From NCBI GenBank assembly GCA_964612965.1, contig CAZTGB010000009.1, forward strand, positions 1-29,916: 29,916 nt of DNA. The letters run 5' to 3'. Source of the DNA: CAZTGB01 sp964612965 (lineage in GTDB: Bacteria; Patescibacteriota; Microgenomatia; UBA8517). Each line of letters begins with the position of its first letter. Position 1 is the stretch's first letter. The notes beneath the pieces were generated by a model that saw only the letters and a list, made by a program, of their open reading frames with translations, ran no database searches and was not told the origin of the DNA. Made by a program: the position numbers and the translations under genes. Below are positions 1-7,863 of the stretch, in pieces.

Positions 1-163
1 AACAAAGGTTTTTTTGATAAACATAATGTCAACTTCAAATATAAACAAAAAATAATAGAGGTGGGTAGTTCTTTATTTGTGTTAAATTAAGAATGGTGTA
101 ATTGTAAGCTGCCTTTTCCTTTTAGGAATTTATTTCTTATTTTTAAGAGGGGAAAAATAAATT

Positions 164-241
164 ATGAATGTTTTACAAATTGCTGCAATCTTACTCTCAA
201 TAATAACCTGGATTGCTATAATTTCTGTTTTTAAAGACTAA
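164..241 (+). CDS. possible 25-residue single-span membrane peptide
   Basis: An ATG at 164 opens a 25-codon frame ending in TAA at 239-241. The peptide is almost entirely hydrophobic (one predicted membrane span, about residues 4-22) and ends in a short polar tail VFKD. A purine-rich GAGGGG at 147-152 could be a ribosome binding site but lies 11 nt from the ATG, slightly far. An extended -10-like TGGTGTAAT at 94-102 lies upstream. No family is recognised. In such a low-GC region a short hydrophobic frame can arise by chance, so this is a candidate only. The rest of 1-163 holds nothing I can identify. Confidence 0.3.
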   Translation: MNVLQIAAILLSIITWIAIISVFKD

Positions 242-274
242 ACTTCAAATTTTACTTAATTAAATTCGAAAAGG

Positions 275-283
275 TGCTAGAAT
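275..283 (+). promoter_or_regulatory. extended -10 promoter of the M16 peptidase gene
   Basis: TG at 275-276, one base, then TAGAAT at 278-283. Only 6 nt separate the -10 from the ATG at 290, so the expected transcription start falls on the start codon. No good -35 is visible, which is usual for extended -10 promoters. Confidence 0.5.
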
Positions 284-289
284 TCTCTA

Positions 290-1511
290 ATGGTTAAAAA
301 AACTAGAACAACACTTACAAATGGTCTTCCTTTAGTTATTGTTGAAATTCCAGACTCTAAATCATTAGTTACTACATTTTGGACAAAAGCTGGGGCCAGA
401 CTAGATCCAAACAATAAAGCTGGGATGGCTCATTTCATCGAGCATCTAATTGTCAAAAAAACTAAAAAATATCCAACCGATCTTGAACTTGCGCAGGTTT
501 TAGATAGAGTAGGGTCTTTTAAAAATGCTCACACGAGTAAGGACTGGATGTATATAGATATTCCCGGATCTCCAAAAAATCTGGAACTGACTATTAGTGT
601 TTTGTCCGAAATGGTTTTTAACCCTCTTTTTGATGAGCCAGGATCAGAATCTGAGAAAAAAATAATTTTGCAAGAACAAGCCAAAAAGAGGTCTCTGCCA
701 GATGAATTAGTTTGGGAAATTTGGTTTAAATTGTTTTTTAATAAAACTCCAATGTCAAACACGGTACTGGGTGATGAAAAATCCTTAGCAAAAATCACAC
801 TTGATGACGTAAAAATATTTTGGGGGAAGCAATCAAAACTTGCTTCTAATGTTATGTTTGTTTCTGGAGNNNNNNNNNNATGAATTGAAAAAGGGTGAAG
901 ATGTGATTTTTCAATATGAAGATGATGAAAGAATACTAATTGAGAAAAGAGATTTGCCAAGAACAAACATGATAATGAGTTTTAGAACGCCAGGAGGGGC
1001 GGCTTATGCCGATTTATATCCATTACTTGCTCTTAGGGGGATACTTACACTTGGTTGGTCATCTAGGATAACTCAAAGGTTAAGAGTCAAAGAGTCGCTA
1101 ATTTATGGTACTGGTTCGAGAGTTACTAGATATTCAGATACAGGCGCTTTTATGTTTATTCTTGCGAGTGATAAAAATAACTTTCCAAAAATGATTTCAA
1201 TTCTTTGTGAGGAGTTAGTGAAAATAAGAGAAAACGGGATAACAGATGATGAATTAGATCTAGTGAAGGGTTACATAGAAGGAACAGTGTTAAGTAACAT
1301 AGAAACAAGTTATGACTATATTGATTGGTATGGAGTTGATGAATTATATTGGCCTGGAAACGTAGATTCTCCTGAAGAGAGAGTTGAAAAAATTCTAAAG
1401 GTGACAAAAGAGGACGTAGAGAGAGTTGCCAAAAAATATTTAACAAAAAATAACTGGCATTTAGCTGTAGTTGGAGACGTAAAAGAAGAAGATCTAAAGG
1501 TTGATCTCTAA
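290..1511 (+). CDS. M16 family zinc peptidase (insulinase/processing-peptidase-like), crossed by an N gap
   Basis: A zinc endopeptidase of the pitrilysin/M16 family, which degrades peptides or processes proteins. The first half carries the inverted zinc motif HFIEH at residues 48-52 and a Glu at 129, fitting the HxxEH-X76-E signature, so it should be catalytically competent. The second half (after the gap) has the RxKExxxYG segment typical of the C-terminal M16 domain, about nt 1084-1110. The reading frame before the gap (from 290) and after it (stop at 1509-1511) match only if the true gap length is a multiple of three, so 10 N is a placeholder. Without the gap the product is about 403 residues, near or slightly below the usual 410-430. 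No signal peptide is seen, suggesting a cytoplasmic enzyme. It is followed after 5 nt by the delta-prime-like gene, probably in one operon. Confidence 0.9.
870..879. other. assembly gap (10 N) inside the M16 peptidase gene
   Basis: Ten Ns. Frame continuity of the flanking coding sequence requires a true length divisible by three, possibly zero. Confidence 0.95.
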
Positions 1512-1516
1512 CACGT

Positions 1517-2108
1517 ATGCATGCGTTTTTGATAATAGGAAATAACAATGAGAGGATTAGAAGTGAGATTGATAGTCTTTCTAACAGACTTGGTGCAAAG
1601 ATAATGCCTTATGAAGTTTCTAAGATTGAAGATGTTAGAGAGTTAAACAAATTCGTAAGGCTTTCGTTAAGTGAAAAAACTTTAATAGTAATTGAAAATA
1701 TTCATGAAGTAACGATTGAAGCCTTAAATGCATTTTTAAAAAGTTTAGAAGAACCACAAGAAAATTTATATTTTGTTTTGACTGCCCCATCTATTCACAA
1801 AGTTCTTCCTACAATTGCTTCTAGGTGTCAGATAATTACCCTTAAAAATGAAAAAAAAATAATTCAAAATGAAAATGAAATAAAAGAGTTTTTGGATAAA
1901 AATGTTGGGCAAAGACTCGCAATTTTTGATAAAATGAAGGATAGGAANNNNNNNNNNGGCTATTTCTTTTATTGAGAGTCTTATTTATTATCTCCACGAC
2001 AAGCGAGAGCTGTCTAATATGGGGGTGTTAAGTAAAACTTACACTAGACTAAAGTTAAATGGCAATGTAAATTTACACTTGTCTAATTTAGCTATTAACT
2101 ATAAATAA
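1517..2108 (+). CDS. holB: DNA polymerase III delta-prime-like clamp loader subunit, crossed by an N gap
   Basis: Resembles the AAA+ core of the clamp-loader subunits delta-prime/gamma, which load the sliding clamp for replication. Visible signatures are LKSLEEP (nt about 1738-1755) followed by the sensor-1-like LTAP and the SRC motif (nt about 1822-1830). The N-terminus starts directly at a beta strand with no Walker A motif, as expected for a non-hydrolysing delta-prime-type subunit, and the protein is short (about 193 residues if the gap is zero length). After the gap the frame that stays open to TAA 2106-2108 contains a leucine-rich ending with NGNVNLHL, like the NVN-containing C-terminal helix of delta-prime. 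The frames join only if the gap is a multiple of three. The next gene, gyrB, starts 7 nt downstream. Confidence 0.75.
1948..1957. other. assembly gap (10 N) inside the delta-prime-like gene
   Basis: Ten Ns. Joining the two sides with no missing bases gives an uninterrupted frame, so the real gap may be empty. Confidence 0.95.
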
Positions 2109-2115
2109 ACCAACT

Positions 2116-4047
2116 ATGGCAAAACAAAACGATTATGGGGCAGATCAAATACAAGTTCTTGAAGGACTTGAACCAGTTCGAAAGCGACCTGGGATGTATA
2201 TTGGATCAACCGATACACGTGGACTTCATGAATGTTTAAGAGAAATTATTGATAACTGTGTTGACGAAAGTTTTGCTGGAGTTGCTGATAAAGTTTGGGT
2301 AACACTAGGAGCTGATGGAAGTGCTACCGTGCGGGATAACGGACGTGGAATTCCGGTTGAAAAACACAAAAGTGGAGTGTCTGCGCTCGAACTTACCATG
2401 ACAAAACTTCATGCCGGAGGAAAATTCGGGGGCGGAGCTTATAAAGTTAGTGGTGGACTACATGGAGTTGGAGCTTCAGTTGTTAATGCACTTTCGTCGT
2501 ACTTTAGGGTTGTTGTACTTCGCGGGGGAAAAGCTTATTACCAGGAGTATAAAGCTGGAAAACCCGAAAAAAGTGTAACAATAGCATCCGACAAACAATT
2601 GGAAGAATGGGGGATAAAACAGTCTGGGACAGGGACTATTACAACCTTCCAAATAGATAGATCGATTTTTGGTGACATTGGATTTGAAAAGAATAAAGTA
2701 AAGAATTTGCTTCGTGACCGAGCATACCTTGTTGCAGGGCTTACATTTAACCTTAGGGATGAGCGGGATGATGAAAACTTAACCTTTTACTTTGAGGGGG
2801 GGATTAAATCACTTGTAGCCCATTCAAACCGGGGGAAAAATACTCTTAATGACGTAATTTATTTTGAAAAAATTGGCGAGACTATTACTTGTGAGGTAGC
2901 TATCCAATATTCTGATTCGTTTAATGAGAATGTAAAAGGTTTTGTTAATGGAATATACACAGTTGATGGGGGAACACATGTGACTGGGTTTAGAACAGCC
3001 TTAACTCGTGGAATTACTGATTATTATAAGAAAGTTATTGGGGGTGGAAATGGAAAAGAAGAAAACATCCTAACTGGGGATGATATGAAAGAGGGATTAA
3101 CTGCCATTATCTACGTAAAAATGCCTTCAGAAAGCCTTCAGTTTGAAAGCCAGACTAAAGCAAAGTTAAATAATCTCGAAGTACAGGGTTTTGTAGCAAC
3201 AGCCGTAAAAGAAGGACTTGATCAATATTTTGAGGAGCATCCAAGTGATGCCAGAAAGATTGTGGAAAAAGTTTCTCTTTCAGCCAGAGCAAGAATGGCA
3301 GCGAGGGCTGCCAAAGACGCGGTTCTTCGAAAAGGTGCCCTTGAGGGAGCTACCCTTCCCGGAATTTTAGCTGATTGTCAGACTAGTGACCCATCAATTT
3401 CTGAACTATATATAGTGGAAGGTCCGAGCGCAGGGGGGTCGGCGAAGGGAGGACGAAATAGAGCTTTTCAAGCAATTCTTCCACTGGGTGGGAAGATTCT
3501 CAACACCGAACGGGCCCATCTTGACCGCCTTGTTAAATCAGACGAAATTAAAAACTTAATTGTGGCTCTTGGTGCTGGGATTGGAGATAGCCTTAATTAC
3601 GACAAAATTAGATATCACAGAATAATTATGATGACCGATGCTGATGTTGACGGGGGTCACATTAAAGCTCTTCTTTTAACGCTTTTCTATAGGCATTTGC
3701 CTGGAATAATTACAAAAGGGTATTTGTATGCAGCACTTCCTCCACTTTATAAAGTAACGTCCGGAAAACAAGTTCACTATACGTATACCGATGAGGAACA
3801 AGAGGAAGTATTAAGAGGTGTGGGTGATGCTAAGTACACAGTTCAGCGTTACAAGGGTCTTGGAGAAATGAACCCAACTCAACTTTGGGAAACTACAATG
3901 GATCCAACACGCAGAATACTCAAGCAAATTAATGTTGCTGATGCTGAGGAAGCAAGTCGCATGTTTGAAATGTTGATGGGGGAGGAAGTTCCACCTAGAA
4001 AAAAGTATATTCAAACTCATGCTAAGTTGGCCACTTTGGATGTGTAA
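2116..4047 (+). CDS. gyrB: DNA gyrase subunit B
   Basis: ATPase subunit of DNA gyrase, which with GyrA introduces negative supercoils. The 643-residue length is typical of the short GyrB form. Order of domains: GHKL ATPase with EIIDNCVDE (43-51), DNGRGIPV (74-81) and the GGLHGVGASVVNALS lid segment (113-127); transducer; TOPRIM with EGPSAGGSAKGGRNR (435-449), metal-binding D508, D510 and D512; and a QRYKGLGEMN tail (577-586). The TOPRIM motif normally reads EGDSAGG; here the Asp is Pro437, and the usual Lys or Arg of ILPL(K/R)GK is Gly458. These align with E. coli D426 and K447, both quinolone-resistance positions. The ATG at 2116 is preceded by a weak TATAAA at 2100-2105. The true gyrase assignment is supported by the GyrA box in the gyrA of this window. 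Confidence 0.96.
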   Translation: MAKQNDYGADQIQVLEGLEPVRKRPGMYIGSTDTRGLHECLREIIDNCVDESFAGVADKVWVTLGADGSATVRDNGRGIPVEKHKSGVSALELTMTKLHAGGKFGGGAYKVSGGLHGVGASVVNALSSYFRVVVLRGGKAYYQEYKAGKPEKSVTIASDKQLEEWGIKQSGTGTITTFQIDRSIFGDIGFEKNKVKNLLRDRAYLVAGLTFNLRDERDDENLTFYFEGGIKSLVAHSNRGKNTLNDVIYFEKIGETITCEVAIQYSDSFNENVKGFVNGIYTVDGGTHVTGFRTALTRGITDYYKKVIGGGNGKEENILTGDDMKEGLTAIIYVKMPSESLQFESQTKAKLNNLEVQGFVATAVKEGLDQYFEEHPSDARKIVEKVSLSARARMAARAAKDAVLRKGALEGATLPGILADCQTSDPSISELYIVEGPSAGGSAKGGRNRAFQAILPLGGKILNTERAHLDRLVKSDEIKNLIVALGAGIGDSLNYDKIRYHRIIMMTDADVDGGHIKALLLTLFYRHLPGIITKGYLYAALPPLYKVTSGKQVHYTYTDEEQEEVLRGVGDAKYTVQRYKGLGEMNPTQLWETTMDPTRRILKQINVADAEEASRMFEMLMGEEVPPRKKYIQTHAKLATLDV

Positions 4048-4053
4048 ATATAT

Positions 4054-4075
4054 CTACTTATCAATTGACAAGTAG
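4054..4075. promoter_or_regulatory. imperfect palindrome overlapping a -35 element
   Basis: Two 11-nt arms meet without a spacer: CTACTTATCAA (4054-4064) and TTGACAAGTAG (4065-4075), complementary at 10 of 11 positions. The right arm contains the consensus -35 TTGACA (4065-4070) of the next gene. It could be an operator, or a weak hairpin at the end of gyrB; no T-run follows, so a terminator is less likely. Confidence 0.45.
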
Positions 4076-4092
4076 GTTGGTTGTGATTAAAT
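4065..4092 (+). promoter_or_regulatory. promoter of the 92-residue unknown
   Basis: Consensus -35 TTGACA (4065-4070), 16-nt spacer, -10 TTAAAT (4087-4092) preceded by TGA (extended -10). It ends 6 nt before the GTG start at 4099, which supports that start. Confidence 0.5.
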
Positions 4093-4098
4093 GAATCT

Positions 4099-4377
4099 GT
4101 GGTAAAAGTTGCCTCCAATAGCGATATTTTTGAAACAATCAAACAAGCCGTAAGACTCGTGTTTGAGGAAATGGATGTAACTACAAAAGAAGACTTAAAA
4201 TATTTGCCTTCCAAGGAAGAGTATTTTGATAGAGAGGATAAGGCGATGAGCAAATTAAAAAAGATTGAAGATGAGCTGGTAATTCTTTCGGGACATTCTT
4301 CTGATCATTCGGATCAAATTGATAATTTGGAAAAAATTCATCCCAGAAATTCCCACCTTGCAAACTTTCCTTCCTGA
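4099..4377 (+). CDS. small hydrophilic, probably coiled-coil protein of unknown function
   Basis: A 92-residue product rich in Lys, Glu and Asp. Residues about 48-80 show heptad-like spacing of Ile/Leu (MSKLKKIEDELVIL, then IDNLEKI), suggesting a coiled coil or helical hairpin. There is no signal peptide, membrane segment or known catalytic motif. The ATG at 4091 is out of frame and hits a stop after four codons, so the GTG at 4099 is taken as start; it lies 6 nt after a good extended -10. The gene sits between gyrB and hppA, each of which has its own plausible promoter, so the location says little about role. I do not recognise the family. Confidence 0.6.
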   Translation: MVKVASNSDIFETIKQAVRLVFEEMDVTTKEDLKYLPSKEEYFDREDKAMSKLKKIEDELVILSGHSSDHSDQIDNLEKIHPRNSHLANFPS

Positions 4378-4386
4378 TCTTAAAAT
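4358..4386 (+). promoter_or_regulatory. promoter of hppA
   Basis: -35 TTGCAA (4358-4363), 17-nt spacer, -10 TAAAAT (4381-4386), ending 11 nt before the ATG at 4398. The predicted leader is only about 5 nt and no Shine-Dalgarno site fits in it. The -35 lies inside the end of the preceding gene. Confidence 0.6.
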
Positions 4387-4397
4387 ACCAAATTAGT

Positions 4398-6389
4398 ATG
4401 AACTTTTTATATATTGCGCTTGGGGCGGGTGCTGTTGCCATTATTTACGGAGTAATTCAGACAATTAGAATTATGGCACTTCCTAAAGGGACCCCTGATA
4501 TGGTTGCCATTTCCGATGCAATTTCCGAAGGAGCTTCAGCCTACTTAACAAGGCAATATAAAGTAATTAGTGTAATTGCAATTGCTATTGCTTTTATTTT
4601 ATTCTTCCTTCAGGGAACTATCCCAGCCTTTTCTTTCTTAATAGGTGCTGTTTTGTCAGCTACGGCTGGTTTTACCGGAATGAATGTTGCGGTTCGCGCC
4701 AATGTGCGAGTGGCAGAAGCTGCTAAAAAAGGGCTTCGTGAGGCACTAACGACCGCATTTGCGGGCGGAAGTGTTACTGGACTTATGGTTGCCGGACTTG
4801 CACTAATTGCTGTAGCTGGAACATATCTTTTAACTCAAAGGTTTAACATTCCTTCTCTTAATTCACTTGTAGCCCTTGGATTTGGAGCTTCACTTATTTC
4901 CGTTTTTGCCAGGTTAGGTGGTGGAATTTATACAAAAGGTGCTGATGTAGGAACCGATATGGTAGGAAAAGTTGAGGCGGGAATACCTGAGGATGATCCA
5001 AGGAACCCGGGAGTTATTGCTGACCTTGTAGGGGATAATGTGGGAGACGATGCCGGAATGGCTGCTGATTTATTTGAAACATATGTAGTCACAGCTGTAG
5101 CTGCCATTATTTTGGGTGAAATTATTCTAAAAGGAAGTATTTCTGCAGTTTATTTTCCACTTGCAATTGGATCAGGAGCCATTCTTGCCTCAATTATTGG
5201 AACTTTTTTTGTTGATTCTGGTAAATCCAAAAAAATCATGCCAGCACTTTATAAAGGGCTTATTGCCGCGTCAGTTATTTCAATCGGAATTTTTTACTAC
5301 TTAACAAGTATTATTATGGGTGGGGATATTCGCGTCTTTTTGACTACATTAATAGGAATTGCTGTAACTTTTGGGATGGTTGTTATTACTGAGTTTTTCA
5401 CTTCTACAAAGTTTAATTCTGTTAAACATATTGCTGAAGCCAGCTCAACTGGACATGGAACAAATATTATTGCAGGACTGGGTGTTTCCATGAAATCAAC
5501 ATTTGCCCCAATTATTTTAATTTGTGCTGCAACTCTTAGCTCCTACTATCTTTATGGTCTTTACGGTGTAGCAATTGCTGCGATGAGCATGCTTTCTTTA
5601 ACTGGAATTGTTGTTGCAATTGATGCTTTTGGACCTATTACTGACAATGCTGGTGGAATTGCTGAAATGACAAATCAGCCTGAGAAAGTCCGTGACGTTA
5701 CTGATGCTCTTGATGCTGTAGGGAACACTACAAAGGCAGTAACAAAAGGATATGCAATTGCATCCGCCGGTCTTGCCGCACTTGTTCTTTTTGCAAGCTT
5801 TACACAAGAACTTGAGAAGTTGGGAACCTTACTTACTTTTTCTCTTTCTGATCCTAAAGTACTGGTTGGTTTATTTATTGGGGCGTCATTACCTTATTTA
5901 TTCGGTGCAATTGCAATGGAGGCTGTGGGAAAGGCTGCCGGCGCCATTGTTACTGAAATAAGACGACAGTTTAAAGAGATTAAGGGAATCATGGATGGAA
6001 CTGCAAAGCCTGAATATGGACGCGCCGTTGATATTGTTACAAAAGCTGCTTTGAAAGAAATGATTATTCCTGCAATTATTCCAGTTGTTGCCCCAATAAT
6101 TGTTGGGTTAACTCTTGGAGCCTCGGGGGTCGGCGGGCTTTTAATAGGGGTTATTACAACCGGCTTATTTGTGGGAATTTCAATGACAACGGGTGGAGCT
6201 GCCTGGGATAACGCAAAGAAATATATTGAAACTGGAAAATTGGGTGGAAAGGGAAGTGAGGCTCACAAGGCTGCAGTTACGGGAGATACGGTTGGGGATC
6301 CATATAAAGATACAGCTGGACCTGCTATTAACCCTATGATTAAAGTTGTGAACATTGTAGCCCTTCTTTTGGTTCCTTTCTTGGTTTAA
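4398..6389 (+). CDS. hppA: K+-independent membrane-bound proton-pumping pyrophosphatase
   Basis: Integral membrane pyrophosphatase that couples PPi hydrolysis to ion export. The 663-residue, multi-span protein has the family's catalytic loops: GGGIYTKGADVGTDMVGKVE then GIPEDDPRNPGVIADLVGDNVGD (about residues 174-217), DNAGGIAEM (416-424), and the terminal GDTVGDPYKDTAGPAINP. The subclass marker reads GNTTKAVTKG (442-451): Lys446 at the position that is Ala in K+-dependent enzymes, and Thr449 nearby, both typical of the K+-independent class. Known Na+-pumping members are K+-dependent, so proton pumping is inferred. It probably recovers energy from PPi to support the membrane potential in an organism with limited respiration. 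A small soluble pyrophosphatase-like gene lies at 27008-27337. Confidence 0.96.
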   Translation: MNFLYIALGAGAVAIIYGVIQTIRIMALPKGTPDMVAISDAISEGASAYLTRQYKVISVIAIAIAFILFFLQGTIPAFSFLIGAVLSATAGFTGMNVAVRANVRVAEAAKKGLREALTTAFAGGSVTGLMVAGLALIAVAGTYLLTQRFNIPSLNSLVALGFGASLISVFARLGGGIYTKGADVGTDMVGKVEAGIPEDDPRNPGVIADLVGDNVGDDAGMAADLFETYVVTAVAAIILGEIILKGSISAVYFPLAIGSGAILASIIGTFFVDSGKSKKIMPALYKGLIAASVISIGIFYYLTSIIMGGDIRVFLTTLIGIAVTFGMVVITEFFTSTKFNSVKHIAEASSTGHGTNIIAGLGVSMKSTFAPIILICAATLSSYYLYGLYGVAIAAMSMLSLTGIVVAIDAFGPITDNAGGIAEMTNQPEKVRDVTDALDAVGNTTKAVTKGYAIASAGLAALVLFASFTQELEKLGTLLTFSLSDPKVLVGLFIGASLPYLFGAIAMEAVGKAAGAIVTEIRRQFKEIKGIMDGTAKPEYGRAVDIVTKAALKEMIIPAIIPVVAPIIVGLTLGASGVGGLLIGVITTGLFVGISMTTGGAAWDNAKKYIETGKLGGKGSEAHKAAVTGDTVGDPYKDTAGPAINPMIKVVNIVALLLVPFLV

Positions 6390-6399
6390 TTTCCATTGA

Positions 6400-6430
6400 T
6401 TGACAAAGGTATTTAAATGAGTGATATTAA
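6400..6430 (+). promoter_or_regulatory. promoter of the metzincin-like gene
   Basis: Consensus -35 TTGACA (6400-6405) and an extended -10-like TGATATTAA (6422-6430), whose end is 6 nt before the GTG at 6437. The spacer is 19 nt if TATTAA is the -10, or 17 nt if GATATT (6423-6428) is used. Either way a leaderless or near-leaderless start is predicted. Confidence 0.5.
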
Positions 6431-6436
6431 AATATA

Positions 6437-7216
6437 GTGAGGAAGATTATTGCGATTTTGTCCGCCACCTTCTTAGTTTTTTTTGGCACAACTATAGTCA
6501 GAGCTGATCATTCGTGGGGAGGGTATCACTGGGCTAGGACTTCTAATCCTTTTACTTTAAAACTAGGTGATAATCTTACACCCAACTGGGATTCTTATTT
6601 AGTAACTTCTTCAGTTGACTGGAGTCAATCAAACATTTTAGATACAGCCATTGTTACAGGAAACTCAAACCCGAAAAATTGCAAACCAACTGGAGGACGT
6701 GTTGAGGTTTGCAACTCTAAGTATGGAAAAAACGGCTGGCTTGGTATTGCTCAAATTTGGATTACGGGAGGGATTCATATTACACAAGGAATTACTAAAA
6801 TGAATGACACATATTTTAATACCGCAAGATACAACAGTCCTTTCTGGAGACAATTAGTTGTTTGTCAAGAAATTGCTCATACTTTTGGGCTTGATCATCA
6901 GGATGAGGATTTTGGCAATGCAAACCTTAACACCTGCATGGATTACACGAGTAACCCAGAGTCCAACCTTCATCCAAACAATCACGATTATGAAATGCTC
7001 GAAGAAATTTATGCGCACCATGACCCGTTCACTACACTTGATCAATCAATTGGGCGAATAACCAAGCAGGTCGCTCAGCAAATCCCAACCGAAAACTTGG
7101 AAAATCCTGGAGAGTGGGGGAGGACTGTAAAAGATAATGGCAGAGTCGCACTTTTTGAACGCGATTTTGGGATGGGCAATAAAGTTGTTACACATGTAAT
7201 TTGGGCAATCGAGTAA
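6437..7216 (+). CDS. secreted metzincin-like metalloprotease with Gln in place of the first zinc His
   Basis: A 259-residue exported protein. Residues 1-23 form a signal peptide (basic start, hydrophobic core, cleavage near VRA-DH). The core motif is QEIAHTFGLDHQD (144-156), matching HExxHxxGxxH of metzincins except that the first His is Gln144; Glu145, His148 and His154 remain. A Met-turn-like CMDY (167-170) follows at the expected distance. Four Cys (82, 92, 143, 167) could form two disulfides. The GTG at 6437 is chosen because the upstream ATG at 6417 meets a stop at once and because the signal peptide fits. The sortase gene starts 1 nt after its stop, so the two are probably co-transcribed and act at the cell surface. 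It may be a peptidase with an altered metal site or a non-catalytic relative. Confidence 0.75.
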   Translation: MRKIIAILSATFLVFFGTTIVRADHSWGGYHWARTSNPFTLKLGDNLTPNWDSYLVTSSVDWSQSNILDTAIVTGNSNPKNCKPTGGRVEVCNSKYGKNGWLGIAQIWITGGIHITQGITKMNDTYFNTARYNSPFWRQLVVCQEIAHTFGLDHQDEDFGNANLNTCMDYTSNPESNLHPNNHDYEMLEEIYAHHDPFTTLDQSIGRITKQVAQQIPTENLENPGEWGRTVKDNGRVALFERDFGMGNKVVTHVIWAIE

Positions 7217-7217
7217 A

Positions 7218-7823
7218 ATGAGATTTTTAGGTAACCTTCTAATCATAGCTTCAGTTTTCTTTTTATTTTTTATCTTTGGTCCTACCCTTAAAGAAGAAAT
7301 TAAGTACCGTTTCAACCAGGCATCTCATGTTAAATATTCACTGGAATCTGACATTGACGGAACTTTTGAGAAAGTATTAACCCCTCCCAACAAAGATTTC
7401 TCAATTGTTATCCCTAAAATTGCAGCAGTTGCCCCGATTATTGCAAATGTTGATTCACAGGATAAAAGTGAATATTTAAAAGCACTTAAAAGGGGGGTTG
7501 CACATGCGGAAGGAACGGCTATCCCCGGAGCTGATGGAAATGTATATTTATTCGCACACTCAACTGACAGTTTTTTAAATGTTGGACGTTATAACGCAAT
7601 TTTTTATCTAATAGGAAAGCTTGAGATGGATGATGAAATAGATATTTTTTATAAAGGCAGATTAATTAAATATAAAGTATTTGAGAAAAAAGTGGTTGGT
7701 CCGGAGGATGTCAAATATTTGGGGGTACTGGAGGAAGAAAAAACCTTGACCCTGCAAACTTGCTATCCGCCAGGAACAAACCTCAAAAGACTTATAGTCA
7801 TAGCTAAGCAAGTAGAGAATTGA
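7218..7823 (+). CDS. sortase family transpeptidase
   Basis: A membrane-anchored cysteine transpeptidase that cleaves LPxTG-type signals and attaches surface proteins to an envelope acceptor. The N-terminus (residues 5-22) is a membrane anchor. The catalytic triad is visible: His114 in LFAHS, Cys182 in LTLQTCYPPGT, and Arg191 in KRLIVIAK. The 201-residue length is normal for the family. It follows the metzincin-like gene by 1 nt and is directly followed by a promoter and a gene ending in an LPATG sorting signal, the obvious candidate substrate. Subclass is uncertain; the TCxPPGT-R form resembles class D/E-like sortases. Confidence 0.92.
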   Translation: MRFLGNLLIIASVFFLFFIFGPTLKEEIKYRFNQASHVKYSLESDIDGTFEKVLTPPNKDFSIVIPKIAAVAPIIANVDSQDKSEYLKALKRGVAHAEGTAIPGADGNVYLFAHSTDSFLNVGRYNAIFYLIGKLEMDDEIDIFYKGRLIKYKVFEKKVVGPEDVKYLGVLEEEKTLTLQTCYPPGTNLKRLIVIAKQVEN

Positions 7824-7829
7824 TAACAC

Positions 7830-7857
7830 TTGACATACCTATAACAGATAGTATAAT
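7830..7857 (+). promoter_or_regulatory. consensus sigma-70-type promoter of the surface protein gene
   Basis: Perfect -35 TTGACA (7830-7835), 16-nt spacer, perfect -10 TATAAT (7852-7857). The ATG at 7864 begins 6 nt later, so transcription should start on or next to the A of the start codon. Confidence 0.8.
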
Positions 7858-7863
7858 CTCAAA

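Noticed and set aside
30..250. Ten-base direct repeat AACTTCAAAT at 30-39 and 241-250
   Set aside because: Short, AT-rich and isolated; expected by chance in such sequence.
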